A stretch of DNA of 16,967 bases from an uncultured Fibrobacterota bacterium (GTDB lineage Bacteria > Fibrobacterota > Chitinivibrionia > Chitinivibrionales > Chitinispirillaceae), in contig CAISVC010000306.1 of the NCBI GenBank assembly GCA_903888815.1, positions 1 through 16,967 of the forward strand, given 5' to 3'. Positions 1 to 8,412 of the stretch are shown here, piece by piece. The first letter of the stretch is position 1. Every line of letters begins with the position of its first letter. Below the pieces are notes generated by a model. The model searched no databases, was not told where the DNA came from, and saw only the letters and a list, made by a program, of their open reading frames with translations. The position numbers and the translations under genes were made by a program.

Positions 1-122
1 ACCGTCATATTGTTGCCGGTCGCGGAGGTGAACGTAAAATGCGTCTGGGCACCCACGCTGATCGCGGCAACCGATACAACGAACACTGCCGAATGAAATC
101 GGGTTGATTTGAAAACGGGCAT
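1..122 (-). CDS. Secreted protein with N-terminal TGNN module (partial, cut by window edge)
   Basis: Only the first 40 codons lie in the window; the gene continues past base 1. The reading starts MPVFKSTRFHSAVFVVSVAA, a basic n-region followed by a hydrophobic stretch, and then ISVGAQ, so it is a probable type I signal peptide with cleavage after GAQ or nearby. The mature part begins THFTFTSATGNNMTV. This resembles the module at about residues 1350-1465 of the large protein encoded just upstream (FKLNTGNNLSVV), and the two share the 12-base string ATTGTTGCCGGT on the plus strand. The start is supported by CAGGAG six bases before the ATG, overlapping the end of the upstream gene. The gap to that gene's stop is only 13 bases, so the two are probably cotranscribed. 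A function cannot be named from this fragment. It is most likely another exported surface or secreted protein of the same modular family. Confidence 0.75.
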   Translation of the reverse strand, partial: MPVFKSTRFHSAVFVVSVAAISVGAQTHFTFTSATGNNMT

Positions 123-135
123 GTCGTTCTCCTGT

Positions 136-3100
136 TTATCTGATTCTGAATACCTTTATCTTTTGATCGAAATTCCGTGCTCTCATCTGGACAATATAGA
201 GATTCGAGCTGAACTTCCGGTCATTGCCCGCCGCATTGTCCCACGCGATGCAGTAATGCCCGGCCTTGTAGCCGCCTTTTGCAAGCCGCTGTACAAGGTT
301 GCCTTTGATATCGTAGACATTAATCTCAACCGCATGCTCCGCTGTCCCCGCTATCATGGGAACATCAAACGCTATCTTTATGCTTCCTCCTCCCCTGAAC
401 GGATTGGGGTACGCTTTGGACAGCGCAAACTCGGTAATAAAGAACCCCTCCGGAACCGAGAGCGCACCGATGAGAATACCGTCCGCACTGTATCGCGGTT
501 CAGCCCCGCACTGTAAATCAAGAGGATATTCCTTTTTGCCGTCCCAGAGCCTGAAGGTGATCATTTCAGAAGGCCCGCACCCCTCTTTCTCCTTTGACTG
601 CGGGTCGTCGCCCCATACGGCAAGGGCTGAAAGGCCGTTCAAAACACCGGCTGCGCCCACCAGTTTTCCCCTGCTGTCGAAAGCGCCGATCTCGCTGCTG
701 TCCGGAGCAATCCGTCCCTGCAGGGTGACGCGGGACGCCACTACCGAAAGATTGTTGCCGGTATTCAGTTTAAACACATAATGCCTCGGCACCGGCAATG
801 TTATCATCGCATGAGCACCGGCGGCCGCTTTCGCCATTGTGACAAACCCCGGATAGGTCAGAACCGCAGCAGCCTTCATGAACACCTGGTACCCTGCGCC
901 CACCCTCATGGTTCCGATATCGTCGAGAAAATAGTCGGGAAAGTACGCCTGTCCGTCGTTATCCTTTACAATCAGTATCTGCGGGGTGATTCCGGCCAGG
1001 GCCGTCACTATGGGCATATCCGATTGCGGCAGATAGCCGATCATGCTCCAGCCGGACGGCAGTGAAAGGGGACTGGAGGCCGTATTGACCGCCGATCCGG
1101 CCGCCCGTATGGTGTCGGCGGCACCAGAGTAAACCTGATAGCCTTTCCCCGTACGAACGGAACCGATATCGTCTATGGAGAGTAACGGACAGTACACCTC
1201 TCCGAGTTCGTTTTTCGCCAGAATGAACTCTTTGCGCGAGAGCGGGCCGAGAATCGTATCGGCGGCGGAATCAACCGGGTGGATATTCAGGGAAATCATG
1301 TTCCAGCCGGCATTGATCGGGATGAGAAGACGTTTGACGGTCGAAAAGCTCAGCACCGCAGACCACGCGAGGCCTCCCGCGTTTACCGCACACACCCGCC
1401 AGTAGTAGGTCGTGCTGGTCGAAAGCCCGTTCGCTGTCAACGTCGTCGTTGGCGCAATCACCGCCGTGTCGGAAACCGTCGAAGCAAACGTCGATTCGGT
1501 GGAGACCTGCACATAATACCAGGACGGCGCTCCGCCAGCGCCCGGCGCAGTCCAGCTCAACGTCGGGTTCAGTGCCACGTTCGTCGCGCCATCGGCCGGT
1601 GACGAAAGCGCAGCGGTGCCGGGCGCAGCAATGATCGTGGCATAACGATATACGCTCGACCACGCGCTTGTGCCGCCAGGGTTCGTCGCGTTCACCCGCC
1701 AGTAGTAGATCGTTAGGTATTCCATCCCGCTCACCGTCAGTGAAACCGCAGGCGCAGCTACCGTCGTATCGGAATAGGTCGAAGTAAAATCGCTCGCCGT
1801 CGATACCTGCACATGATAGGTTACAGCCCTGGCCGCCGCATTCCAGCTCAGTTCAAGGCCGTTTATCGGCTGGCCTCCACTAACATCCGCCGGCGATACA
1901 AGCACCGGCACGTCAGACGGCTGCGGCACTGTCGTGAAGCCCCATACCGCAGACCACGCGCTCGTCCCGCCTGGGTTCGTCGCGTTCACCCGCCAGTAGT
2001 AGGTCGTCTGGTATGATATCGCGGCCAGTGTCAGTGAAACCGCGGGCGCAGCCACGGTCGTATTGTAATTTAACACAGCAAAAGTGCTCATTGTCGAGAC
2101 CTGCACACGATAGGTCACCGCTCTGGCCGCCGCATTCCAGCTCAGCGCAAGGCCGGTTAACGGCTGGTCCGTGCTGGCATCCGCCGGCAATGCGAGCACC
2201 GGTACGTCAGGCAGCTGCGGCAACGTCGTGAAGCTCCGCACCGCAGACCACGCACTGCCTCCTGGGTTTATCGCACTCACCCGCCAGTAGTAGGTCGTGC
2301 TGCCCGAAAGCCCCCTCAATGCACAGGCCCTCATGGCCGCATCCACCGTCGTGTCGAAAACCGTGGACGCAAACGTCGATTCGGTTGATACCTGCACCTG
2401 ATACGACGACGGCGCTCCGCCCGTGCCTGGCGCCATCCAGCTCAACGTCGGGTTCAGCGTCACGTTCACCGCACCATTGACCGGTGATGAAAGCGTAGGC
2501 ACGCCGGGCGCGGTGATGACCGTGGTATAATGCCACACGGTCGACCATGCGCTGGTGCCGAACGCATTCGAGCAATTGACGCGCCAGTAGTATGTGGTGA
2601 GGTTGGCCAACGTCACGCTGAGCGTATAGCTCGTATCTCTCATGAATGACACATCCACCACCGGCGCGCTGAAATCCGTGGTGAGCGACACCATCACGCC
2701 GTAGGTCTGCGCAGCGTTCACCTTGTGCCACAGGAGTGTCGGCGTCACCGGTACATCGGCGGCATAATTTACAGGAGAAATAAGGACAGTAGGTGCCGGC
2801 GCCGCGTCGCCGAAGACGACCTCATGATCCTTAGACTCATTATCCTGATACGTGATATCGCTCGCGAGCGTCTTGCCGAGATCATCGCCCGCATTCGCAG
2901 CCGGGACGAATATCCTGTATTGGGCCTGGAGCGTGTCCCACACGGAAAGAATCGGCGCTGTCCAGGTGAGCGTGGTCCCGCCTGTCCCGGTGACCGAATA
3001 CATCGAATCAAAGGTGGTCTGATTCGAAGGTCCGGCGGCCTGGGACCCGGCAATATAGGTATAGGCCGGCGGTACGGTTTCTACGATCCTGACTTTGCGC

Positions 3101-4830
3101 GCCCCGACATTGTTGATGATGACTTGGGCGATATCCTTGTAAATTGCGGACAGCGAGTCAGCCGTTGCAGCCAGGTAATAGGCACCGCCGGTTGACTGTG
3201 CGATCGCCTGGAGCTGACTCGTGTTTGTCTGACTGCCGAGAGAAATGGTAAAAACCGGCACACTGGACCCCAGCGGCGTGAGAAAGCGCATGAGCGAATC
3301 GAAAGCGGCGTTGCTTGAGCTGCCCATGCCGGTCCCGCTGCCGCTGCTGTTGTCCTGCCCGTCGGTAAGGACTACCAGCGCGGGCTGGGCGCCGTTCCGC
3401 ATATTGGCCCGCATGTATTCGACCGCTTTCTCCGTAGCATACCATACCGCTGTTGAGGCACCGTTTGCGGTTAATTGCGCATCCATGGCCGTCAGCGCAA
3501 TGTCAAATCTGTAGTAAGGGGTAAAATTGGCAATGGTGTCATACAGGCTCGGGGTGCTGAAGCTGAGAATGGCCACCCGGTCGCTGTCTCCAAGCTTTCC
3601 CACAAAATCATGTCCGGCCTGTTTGGCGGCCGTTATTCTCGCTCCACCCATTGAGCCGCTGTTGTCGAAAAGAAGGAGGGCGTCCACGCCGGGCACCGCA
3701 GTGTCCTGCACAACCTGAATCTTTTTTGTCGAGATACTCGTGTCGATTTTCCCCGTTGTCGAGACAGTCGTGTCGAATTTCTCCTTTGTCGAGACGGTCG
3801 TGTCGAATTTCTCTGAAATAAGCAGTTCCGCAAGCGCGGCATAGGCCGAATCGAGCTCGTGCAGATTGGCTGCGTTGTAATACGTGCCTCCGCCGGCGCT
3901 GGTAAGGGTGCGCAGTTCCGCCGTGTCGCCGGCAACGAAACCGATTGCATAGAACCGCTGGTCTTTCGTTCTTTTCAGGCTGTCGAGAAGGCCTGCGGGA
4001 ACGCTCTGGGCCAGACCGTCGTTGTTTATGCCGTCGGTAAGCATGATGACCGCCCGGGTCGCTGCCGGTCTGCCGACATCCGACAGATGGGAGGCGGTTA
4101 TAACGGTCGATATGTGCATGGGCGTGCTCGTGAACGTGGCGTTCGGAATATTATCGCGCACGACCAGTACCTGGCCATCGACTGTATCGACAATTCTCTG
4201 CGTGTTGTCTATGAAGATGCTGTCGCGGATAAACGAACGGACGATGTTGAAATCAGTGGTAAAGTCGCACCATTTATGGAAATAACGGCGATTATTGGAA
4301 GTGTCTGTTATGTTCGGTGTATTGACCGCAGTCCATCCCATCACCGCAACTCGGTCGCCCGGTTTGAGACTGTCCAGGAAGTGGAGGGCCGCGAGCTTGG
4401 TCCAGACAATGCGCGGCCTTTTTTCCGGGTCAATGGTACTGTCGACCCCGGCCATTGAGGTCGAAAGATCCATGCCAAGCACGACATCGATCGGCTTCCG
4501 GGTCGTATCATAAAGGGTGTCGTACGTCAATGTCGTATCATAAGTGGTGTCGTACGCCCATGTCGTATCATAAAGGGTGTCGTACTCCCGTATGGTATCG
4601 TATTTCCCCTCCGCATACATCGTCACGGTGACCTTGTCGGTATCGCCGGCCGCGGAAGAAGCGATCTTTTCTATTGTCCTGTTTGTATATATTGTCGCGC
4701 CGAATGCCGCAGCAGAACCCATCTTTTGTGCTGTCCTGCTTGTATATATTGTCGCGCCGAATACGGATAGGAATAAGATTCCTCCTGCACATACAGCTAT
4801 CAGCGGCAATCGCTGCTGCCGTGAAAACAT
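136..4830 (-). CDS. Giant secreted VWA / FN3 protein with T9SS-like C-terminal sorting domain
   Basis: A 1564-residue modular exported protein, probably surface-bound and adhesive (inference). Order of parts: hydrophobic signal segment (about 8-24); a 19-residue tandem duplication (24-61); a YDT-rich linker (77-110); VWA domain 1 with MIDAS D121-L-S123-T-S125 and TDG at 265-267; three 10-residue FDTTVSTK-type repeats (341-370); VWA domain 2 with D389-N-S391-G-S393 and TDG at 489-491; a beta-rich spacer (about 575-675); five fibronectin-III-like repeats of about 97 residues (from about 680, 775, 875, 973 and 1069 to 1165), each with a YYWRV core; two repeats with GWNMIS / GWSMIG and GKGYQV / GAGYQV (about 1167-1330); a TGNN module (about 1350-1465); and a C-terminal domain from AYPNPF (1473) to the end, with VYDIKGNLV. 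The last part fits T9SS type A sorting signals. VWA MIDAS motifs usually bind a divalent metal. The start has AAGGGGG five bases upstream. No gene symbol is warranted. Confidence 0.9.
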   Translation of the reverse strand: MFSRQQRLPLIAVCAGGILFLSVFGATIYTSRTAQKMGSAAAFGATIYTNRTIEKIASSAAGDTDKVTVTMYAEGKYDTIREYDTLYDTTWAYDTTYDTTLTYDTLYDTTRKPIDVVLGMDLSTSMAGVDSTIDPEKRPRIVWTKLAALHFLDSLKPGDRVAVMGWTAVNTPNITDTSNNRRYFHKWCDFTTDFNIVRSFIRDSIFIDNTQRIVDTVDGQVLVVRDNIPNATFTSTPMHISTVITASHLSDVGRPAATRAVIMLTDGINNDGLAQSVPAGLLDSLKRTKDQRFYAIGFVAGDTAELRTLTSAGGGTYYNAANLHELDSAYAALAELLISEKFDTTVSTKEKFDTTVSTTGKIDTSISTKKIQVVQDTAVPGVDALLLFDNSGSMGGARITAAKQAGHDFVGKLGDSDRVAILSFSTPSLYDTIANFTPYYRFDIALTAMDAQLTANGASTAVWYATEKAVEYMRANMRNGAQPALVVLTDGQDNSSGSGTGMGSSSNAAFDSLMRFLTPLGSSVPVFTISLGSQTNTSQLQAIAQSTGGAYYLAATADSLSAIYKDIAQVIINNVGARKVRIVETVPPAYTYIAGSQAAGPSNQTTFDSMYSVTGTGGTTLTWTAPILSVWDTLQAQYRIFVPAANAGDDLGKTLASDITYQDNESKDHEVVFGDAAPAPTVLISPVNYAADVPVTPTLLWHKVNAAQTYGVMVSLTTDFSAPVVDVSFMRDTSYTLSVTLANLTTYYWRVNCSNAFGTSAWSTVWHYTTVITAPGVPTLSSPVNGAVNVTLNPTLSWMAPGTGGAPSSYQVQVSTESTFASTVFDTTVDAAMRACALRGLSGSTTYYWRVSAINPGGSAWSAVRSFTTLPQLPDVPVLALPADASTDQPLTGLALSWNAAARAVTYRVQVSTMSTFAVLNYNTTVAAPAVSLTLAAISYQTTYYWRVNATNPGGTSAWSAVWGFTTVPQPSDVPVLVSPADVSGGQPINGLELSWNAAARAVTYHVQVSTASDFTSTYSDTTVAAPAVSLTVSGMEYLTIYYWRVNATNPGGTSAWSSVYRYATIIAAPGTAALSSPADGATNVALNPTLSWTAPGAGGAPSWYYVQVSTESTFASTVSDTAVIAPTTTLTANGLSTSTTYYWRVCAVNAGGLAWSAVLSFSTVKRLLIPINAGWNMISLNIHPVDSAADTILGPLSRKEFILAKNELGEVYCPLLSIDDIGSVRTGKGYQVYSGAADTIRAAGSAVNTASSPLSLPSGWSMIGYLPQSDMPIVTALAGITPQILIVKDNDGQAYFPDYFLDDIGTMRVGAGYQVFMKAAAVLTYPGFVTMAKAAAGAHAMITLPVPRHYVFKLNTGNNLSVVASRVTLQGRIAPDSSEIGAFDSRGKLVGAAGVLNGLSALAVWGDDPQSKEKEGCGPSEMITFRLWDGKKEYPLDLQCGAEPRYSADGILIGALSVPEGFFITEFALSKAYPNPFRGGGSIKIAFDVPMIAGTAEHAVEINVYDIKGNLVQRLAKGGYKAGHYCIAWDNAAGNDRKFSSNLYIVQMRARNFDQKIKVFRIR
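1335..2793 (-). repeat. Five tandem FN3-like coding repeats, period about 290-300 bp
   Basis: This part of the large gene codes for residues about 680-1165. Each repeat ends with a core such as TTYYWRVNATNPGGTSAWS. Repeats 3 and 4 resemble each other most, and repeats 2 and 5 resemble each other most, giving a pattern d-A-B-B-A. Plus-strand strings such as CGTTCACCCGCCAGTAGTAG recur 294 bases apart (near 1689 and 1983). That level of DNA identity suggests fairly recent internal duplication or recombination. Confidence 0.85.
3721..3810 (-). repeat. Three 30-bp repeats between the two VWA domains
   Basis: Three exact-length 30-base units encode KFDTTVSTKE, KFDTTVSTTG and KIDTSISTKK (residues 341-370). 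The plus-strand string GTCGAGA recurs every 30 bases near 3728, 3758 and 3788. This is a threonine-rich linker between VWA domains 1 and 2. Confidence 0.85.
4501..4602 (-). repeat. YDT-rich tandem repeat in the large VWA protein
   Basis: Residues 77-110 of the large protein are built of short units such as YDTLYDTT and YDTTYDTT. At DNA level the string GTCGTATCATAA recurs with small changes on the plus strand. The segment sits between the signal region and VWA domain 1 and probably acts as an extended linker. Confidence 0.8.
4648..4761 (-). repeat. 57-bp tandem duplication after the signal segment
   Basis: Residues 24-42 and 43-61 are two copies of one 19-residue unit, beginning FGATIYTSRT and FGATIYTNRT. 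The plus strand shows TGTATATATTGTCGCGCCGA twice, 57 bases apart. The unit lies just behind the hydrophobic signal segment, so the mature N-terminus may start inside it. Confidence 0.85.
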
Positions 4831-4884
4831 AGGAACCCCCTTGTGGAATTTCTTTTCAGAGAAATAGCGGATATTACATTATAT

Positions 4885-4913
4885 AATATATCATGATTTG
4901 ATATAATAAACAA
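4885..4913 (-). promoter_or_regulatory. Putative sigma70-like promoter of the large VWA gene
   Basis: Reading the minus strand, TTGTTT (4913-4908) and TATATT (4890-4885) are separated by 17 bases in a very AT-rich stretch. They lie 55-83 bases before the ATG at 4830. The -35 box is weak, but the -10 box equals those proposed for gap and the GH2 gene in this window. It suggests the gene is transcribed apart from the glycolytic cluster. Confidence 0.42.
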
Positions 4914-5052
4914 CAGGAAACACGCACGACGACAATAAAATTGGGAACTATTTCTGTGGTGTTATGGAATTTCTGCATAGCACAAGGTGTAAGCCCAATT
5001 CCACTAAGAAAATAACAACAAAAAGCAAGTTGTCTGCCTTGAACTTTAATGG

Positions 5053-5089
5053 AGAACACACTACTTGCCAAAAGTAGTATGTGCGTTCT
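5053..5089. repeat. Hairpin-forming inverted repeat
   Basis: The arms AGAAC-CAC-TACTT and AAGTA-GTG-GTTCT face each other around a short loop, with one or two unpaired bases. There is no T-run directly behind it on either strand, so it is not a clear terminator. Its role is unknown. Confidence 0.45.
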
Positions 5090-5174
5090 GTAATCTCCTG
5101 GTCCCCAGACGATTGCAATTTTTCAAACCCTTGCTGCGTGAGATTTGCGTGACCTGAAGAGTAAAAAACAGTTT

Positions 5175-5195
5175 AAAAAAGCCCCTAGGCCTTTT
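5175..5195 (-). terminator. Possible intrinsic terminator after tRNA-Leu
   Basis: On the minus strand AAAAGGCC, a four-base loop TAGG and GGCTTTTTT form a short stem (with one G-T pair) ending in a T-run. It lies about 110 bases downstream of the tRNA 3' end and could end the gap-pgk-tpiA-secG-tRNA transcript. The GC core is only three pairs, so this is tentative. Confidence 0.42.
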
Positions 5196-5305
5196 GCGGA
5201 TAACTGTGTTATACGTAAAAAGGGCTCTCGCCGATCTTCCAGGCAAAAGCCTTGCTGAAAAACGAGAATGTTGAAAATCAACGAATTACAGGTAAAAAAG
5301 TGGAG

Positions 5306-5389
5306 TGCGGATGACTGGACTTGAACCAGCACAGGCCGAAGCCCACTACCCCCTCAAAGTAGCGTGTCTGCCAATTCCACCACATCCGC
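5306..5389 (-). tRNA. tRNA-Leu (anticodon GAG)
   Basis: On the minus strand the 84-base sequence folds as a class II tRNA. The acceptor stem GCGGATG / CATCCGC is perfect and the discriminator base is A. The D-arm region is TGGTGGAATTGGCAGACACG. The anticodon stem is CTACT / GGTAG around the loop TTGAGGG, giving anticodon GAG (plus-strand 5353-5355). The variable arm is TGGGC-TTCG-GCCTG, and the T arm carries GGTTCAAGTCC. GAG reads the leucine codons CUC and CUU. The CCA end is not encoded. It starts nine bases after the secG stop, so it is probably processed from the secG transcript. A leucine tRNA behind secG is, from general knowledge, an arrangement found in other bacteria. Confidence 0.95.
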
Positions 5390-5398
5390 AAAAATCGT

Positions 5399-5893
5399 CT
5401 ATTTCTTAACCGTGCCCTGCTTCTTCGGCGGCCCGATCGGTATCGCACCAACCGGCAATGTCTTTGACCCTGCCGGTGCGGCAGGCGCCTGTTTTGTTAT
5501 TGGCAGCCCCGGAATCGCTTCGGCGCCCGGTGCGCCCTCCGGCGACTGCTTGATGGGAAGCCCTCCCCGGTCCAGCACGGACGCCGGGGAATAATTCTGC
5601 TGTTTCTCCGCACGTTTCTGCAGAAGCGATTTCTCGACCGTCACGGTCTGCTTTGACATGAGAAACGACATGATGATGCAGATAGCGAAAAATGCTGATC
5701 CGAAAATCACGGTCCCGCGCGTAAGGATATTCGCCGTATCCTGCGTGCCGAGGAGGCTGTTGGCCCCGCCGAGTCCGCCGCCGATTGCGCCCGAGATGCC
5801 GCCTCCCTTGTCCGACTGAATCAGGACAAGAAAGCATATAATACCACATATCAGAACGAAAACGACCAGTAAAAACCAGAAAAGAATCATCAT
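5399..5893 (-). CDS. secG: Preprotein translocase subunit SecG with long Pro/Ala-rich tail
   Basis: SecG is the small accessory subunit of the SecYEG channel in the inner membrane and assists preprotein export. The 164-residue product has two membrane segments (about 2-24 and 57-76) separated by a glycine-rich loop with LIQSDKGGG and the conserved GGANSLLG-type sequence typical of SecG. Behind the second segment comes a tail of about 85 residues rich in Pro, Ala, Gly and Lys. Ordinary SecG is about 75-110 residues, so this tail is long. The gene starts 23 bases behind tpiA; ATG codons at 5893 and 5890 are both possible, with AGGCGGTG upstream favouring either. tRNA-Leu follows nine bases after the stop. 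The tpiA-secG-tRNA-Leu order occurs in many bacteria. Confidence 0.92.
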   Translation of the reverse strand: MMILFWFLLVVFVLICGIICFLVLIQSDKGGGISGAIGGGLGGANSLLGTQDTANILTRGTVIFGSAFFAICIIMSFLMSKQTVTVEKSLLQKRAEKQQNYSPASVLDRGGLPIKQSPEGAPGAEAIPGLPITKQAPAAPAGSKTLPVGAIPIGPPKKQGTVKK

Positions 5894-5916
5894 AGGTTCA
5901 CCGCCTGTTAATTTGC

Positions 5917-6672
5917 TTATACCGGTTTAATAATTCCCAGAAAATCCTGCACTTTGAGCGCCGCACCGCCGATCAGGCCGCCGTCAACGTCAGAGAGTGC
6001 AAGGAGATCTTTCACATTGTCAGGTTTCATACTGCCGCCGTACTGGATACGTATCCCTTCTGCGGCGGCATTATTATACACTGACACAATCACTTTTCGA
6101 ATGAACTGGTGCGCCTCGTTCGCCTGCTGCGGCGTCGCCACTTCGCCGGTCCCGATAGCCCATACCGGTTCGTACGCGATAGTGCATTTCAGCGCGTCCG
6201 CCTCTGAAATCCCGGCAAAGGCACCCTTGACCTGGCGTTCCGCCACCACGGTGAGCCTGCCTGCTTTACGTTCAGCAAGCGTCTCGCCCACGCAGATTAT
6301 CGGCCGCAGGTCTGCTGCCAAAACCGCCTTTGCCTTCTTGTTCACCGTCTCATCAGTCTCATGAAAATATGTCCGCTGCTCGGAATGGCCGATGATCACA
6401 TAGGTCACGCCCACGCTTTTCAGCATGGCGCATGAAATCTTTCCCGTATAGGCGCCCTTCGCCTCCCAGTGAACGTCCTGGGCGCCGAGTTTGATACTCG
6501 ACCCTTTTATGATTTCGCCGACCGCCTGCAGATTGGTATACGGTGGGCACACTGCCACATCGACATCCGTAATTTTCCCGCACGCCTCGACAAGCCCTTT
6601 TGCCAGTGCCCGGGCTTCGTCGAGCGTGGTGTTCATTTTCCAGTTACCCGCAATGAATTTCTTCCGTGCCAT
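5917..6672 (-). CDS. tpiA: Triosephosphate isomerase
   Basis: This cytoplasmic glycolytic enzyme interconverts dihydroxyacetone phosphate and glyceraldehyde 3-phosphate. The 251-residue product is of normal family length and reads from MARKKFIAGNWKMN onward. Visible active-site residues are N10 and K12 (NWKMN), the electrophile H96 in IGHSEQR, and the base E168 in AYEPVWAIGTG. The phosphate-binding loops YGGSMKP (211-217) and GGLIGGAALK (231-240) are intact. The start at 6672 is chosen because the family N-terminus begins there and AAGGGAG lies about six bases upstream. The open frame extends to 6930, but that extension would run through a large palindrome and has no family similarity. It is followed closely by secG (23 bases) and has a possible promoter of its own at 6718-6746. 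Confidence 0.97.
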   Translation of the reverse strand: MARKKFIAGNWKMNTTLDEARALAKGLVEACGKITDVDVAVCPPYTNLQAVGEIIKGSSIKLGAQDVHWEAKGAYTGKISCAMLKSVGVTYVIIGHSEQRTYFHETDETVNKKAKAVLAADLRPIICVGETLAERKAGRLTVVAERQVKGAFAGISEADALKCTIAYEPVWAIGTGEVATPQQANEAHQFIRKVIVSVYNNAAAEGIRIQYGGSMKPDNVKDLLALSDVDGGLIGGAALKVQDFLGIIKPV

Positions 6673-6717
6673 TAATGCTCCCTTATGTGCTCTTGCTGTA
6701 CAGTGAAAAGCGTTATA

Positions 6718-6746
6718 AAAATAGTGTCCGGCACCCCTGTAATCAA
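6718..6746 (-). promoter_or_regulatory. Possible internal promoter for tpiA-secG-tRNA
   Basis: On the minus strand TTGATT (6746-6741), a 17-base spacer and TATTTT (6723-6718) lie 46-74 bases before the tpiA start. Both boxes differ from consensus. If used, it would let tpiA, secG and the tRNA be expressed separately from gap and pgk. Confidence 0.38.
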
Positions 6747-6795
6747 AATCTAATTCCGATAAGTCCGGTTCGTTTCGGTGATAATAAGCTTTTTC

Positions 6796-6899
6796 CCAGA
6801 GTGCTGCCGGATGTTTTCCGCCGGCTGGGTGCCATGTTCGAGACTGCCGGAGGCAGGCGAGTTGGGGCTGCCAGAGGAAAATGTCCGGCAGCGCTCTGG
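6796..6899. repeat. Long imperfect palindrome IR1 (104 bp) between pgk and tpiA
   Basis: The left arm starts CCAGAGTGCTGCCGGATGTT at 6796; the complement of the right arm starts CCAGAGCGCTGCCGGACATT. The similarity continues through TTTTCC and, more loosely, GGCTGGG / GGCAGCC. A small inner hairpin CTGCC-GGA-GGCAG sits at the tip. Transcribed on either strand this would fold into a long stem. There is no T-run, so it is not an ordinary terminator. Confidence 0.75.
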
Positions 6900-6931
6900 A
6901 AGGTTTCCGGCACCAGTCTCGCGCCGCCAAA

Positions 6932-7101
6932 ATTTGCCTGTGGGCCCCTCTCTCAACGCCCTTTTAACTCGGAAGCTCCCTTCTCTCAGGAATGCTTGCG
7001 CACCCGTTTAGTTCATTTCAGAAATCCGCCTGCGGCGAACTTTCGCATTCCCGAGAGAATGACCGATAAAAGGGCTTTTCAAGAGAGGCCCACAGGCAAT
7101 T
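6932..7101. repeat. Long imperfect palindrome IR2 (170 bp) just after pgk
   Basis: The outer arms TTGCCTGTGGGC (6934-6945) and GCCCACAGGCAA (7088-7099) are perfect complements. Pairing resumes with CCTCTCT...GCCCTTTT against AAAAGGGC...AGAGAGG. It continues with TTCTCTCAGGAATGC (6981-6995) against GCATTCCCGAGAGAA (7045-7059), 14 of 15 matching. The element begins 15 bases behind the pgk stop codon, so it forms the 3' end region of any gap-pgk message. A tip sequence CCGCCTGCGG is itself palindromic. Confidence 0.78.
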
Positions 7102-7116
7102 CATAAATACTTTTTA

Positions 7117-8385
<1,269 letters not shown>

Positions 8386-8412
8386 GGTCTATCCCCCTTA
8401 GTGTCGTTATGA

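Larger units (their letters stand above)
4831..5305. other. Noncoding gap between tRNA-Leu and the large VWA gene
   Basis: There is no convincing gene in these 475 bases. They hold the putative promoter at 4885-4913, a hairpin at 5053-5089 (AGAAC...GTTCT outer arms, CTACTT / AAGTAG inner arms) and a possible terminator at 5175-5195. The short open frames here have cysteine-rich or low-complexity translations, have no ribosome binding site, or overlap the tRNA. Confidence 0.6.
6673..7116. other. Noncoding gap between pgk and tpiA, filled with palindromes
   Basis: These 444 bases carry no convincing gene. They hold the possible tpiA promoter and two long imperfect palindromes (6796-6899 and 6932-7101), which together occupy more than half of the gap. 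Confidence 0.7.

Noticed and set aside
3721..3810. Regular 30-bp repeats as a possible CRISPR array
   Set aside because: The units are directly adjacent without spacers and are in frame within the VWA gene, coding a threonine-rich linker.
4874..5332. Small frames of 60-70 codons in the gap before the VWA gene
   Set aside because: They have no ribosome binding site, overlap the promoter or the tRNA, and their translations look random.
6673..6930. Upstream extension of tpiA to 337 codons
   Set aside because: The family N-terminus and a good ribosome binding site are at 6672; the extension runs through palindrome IR1 and shows no family similarity.
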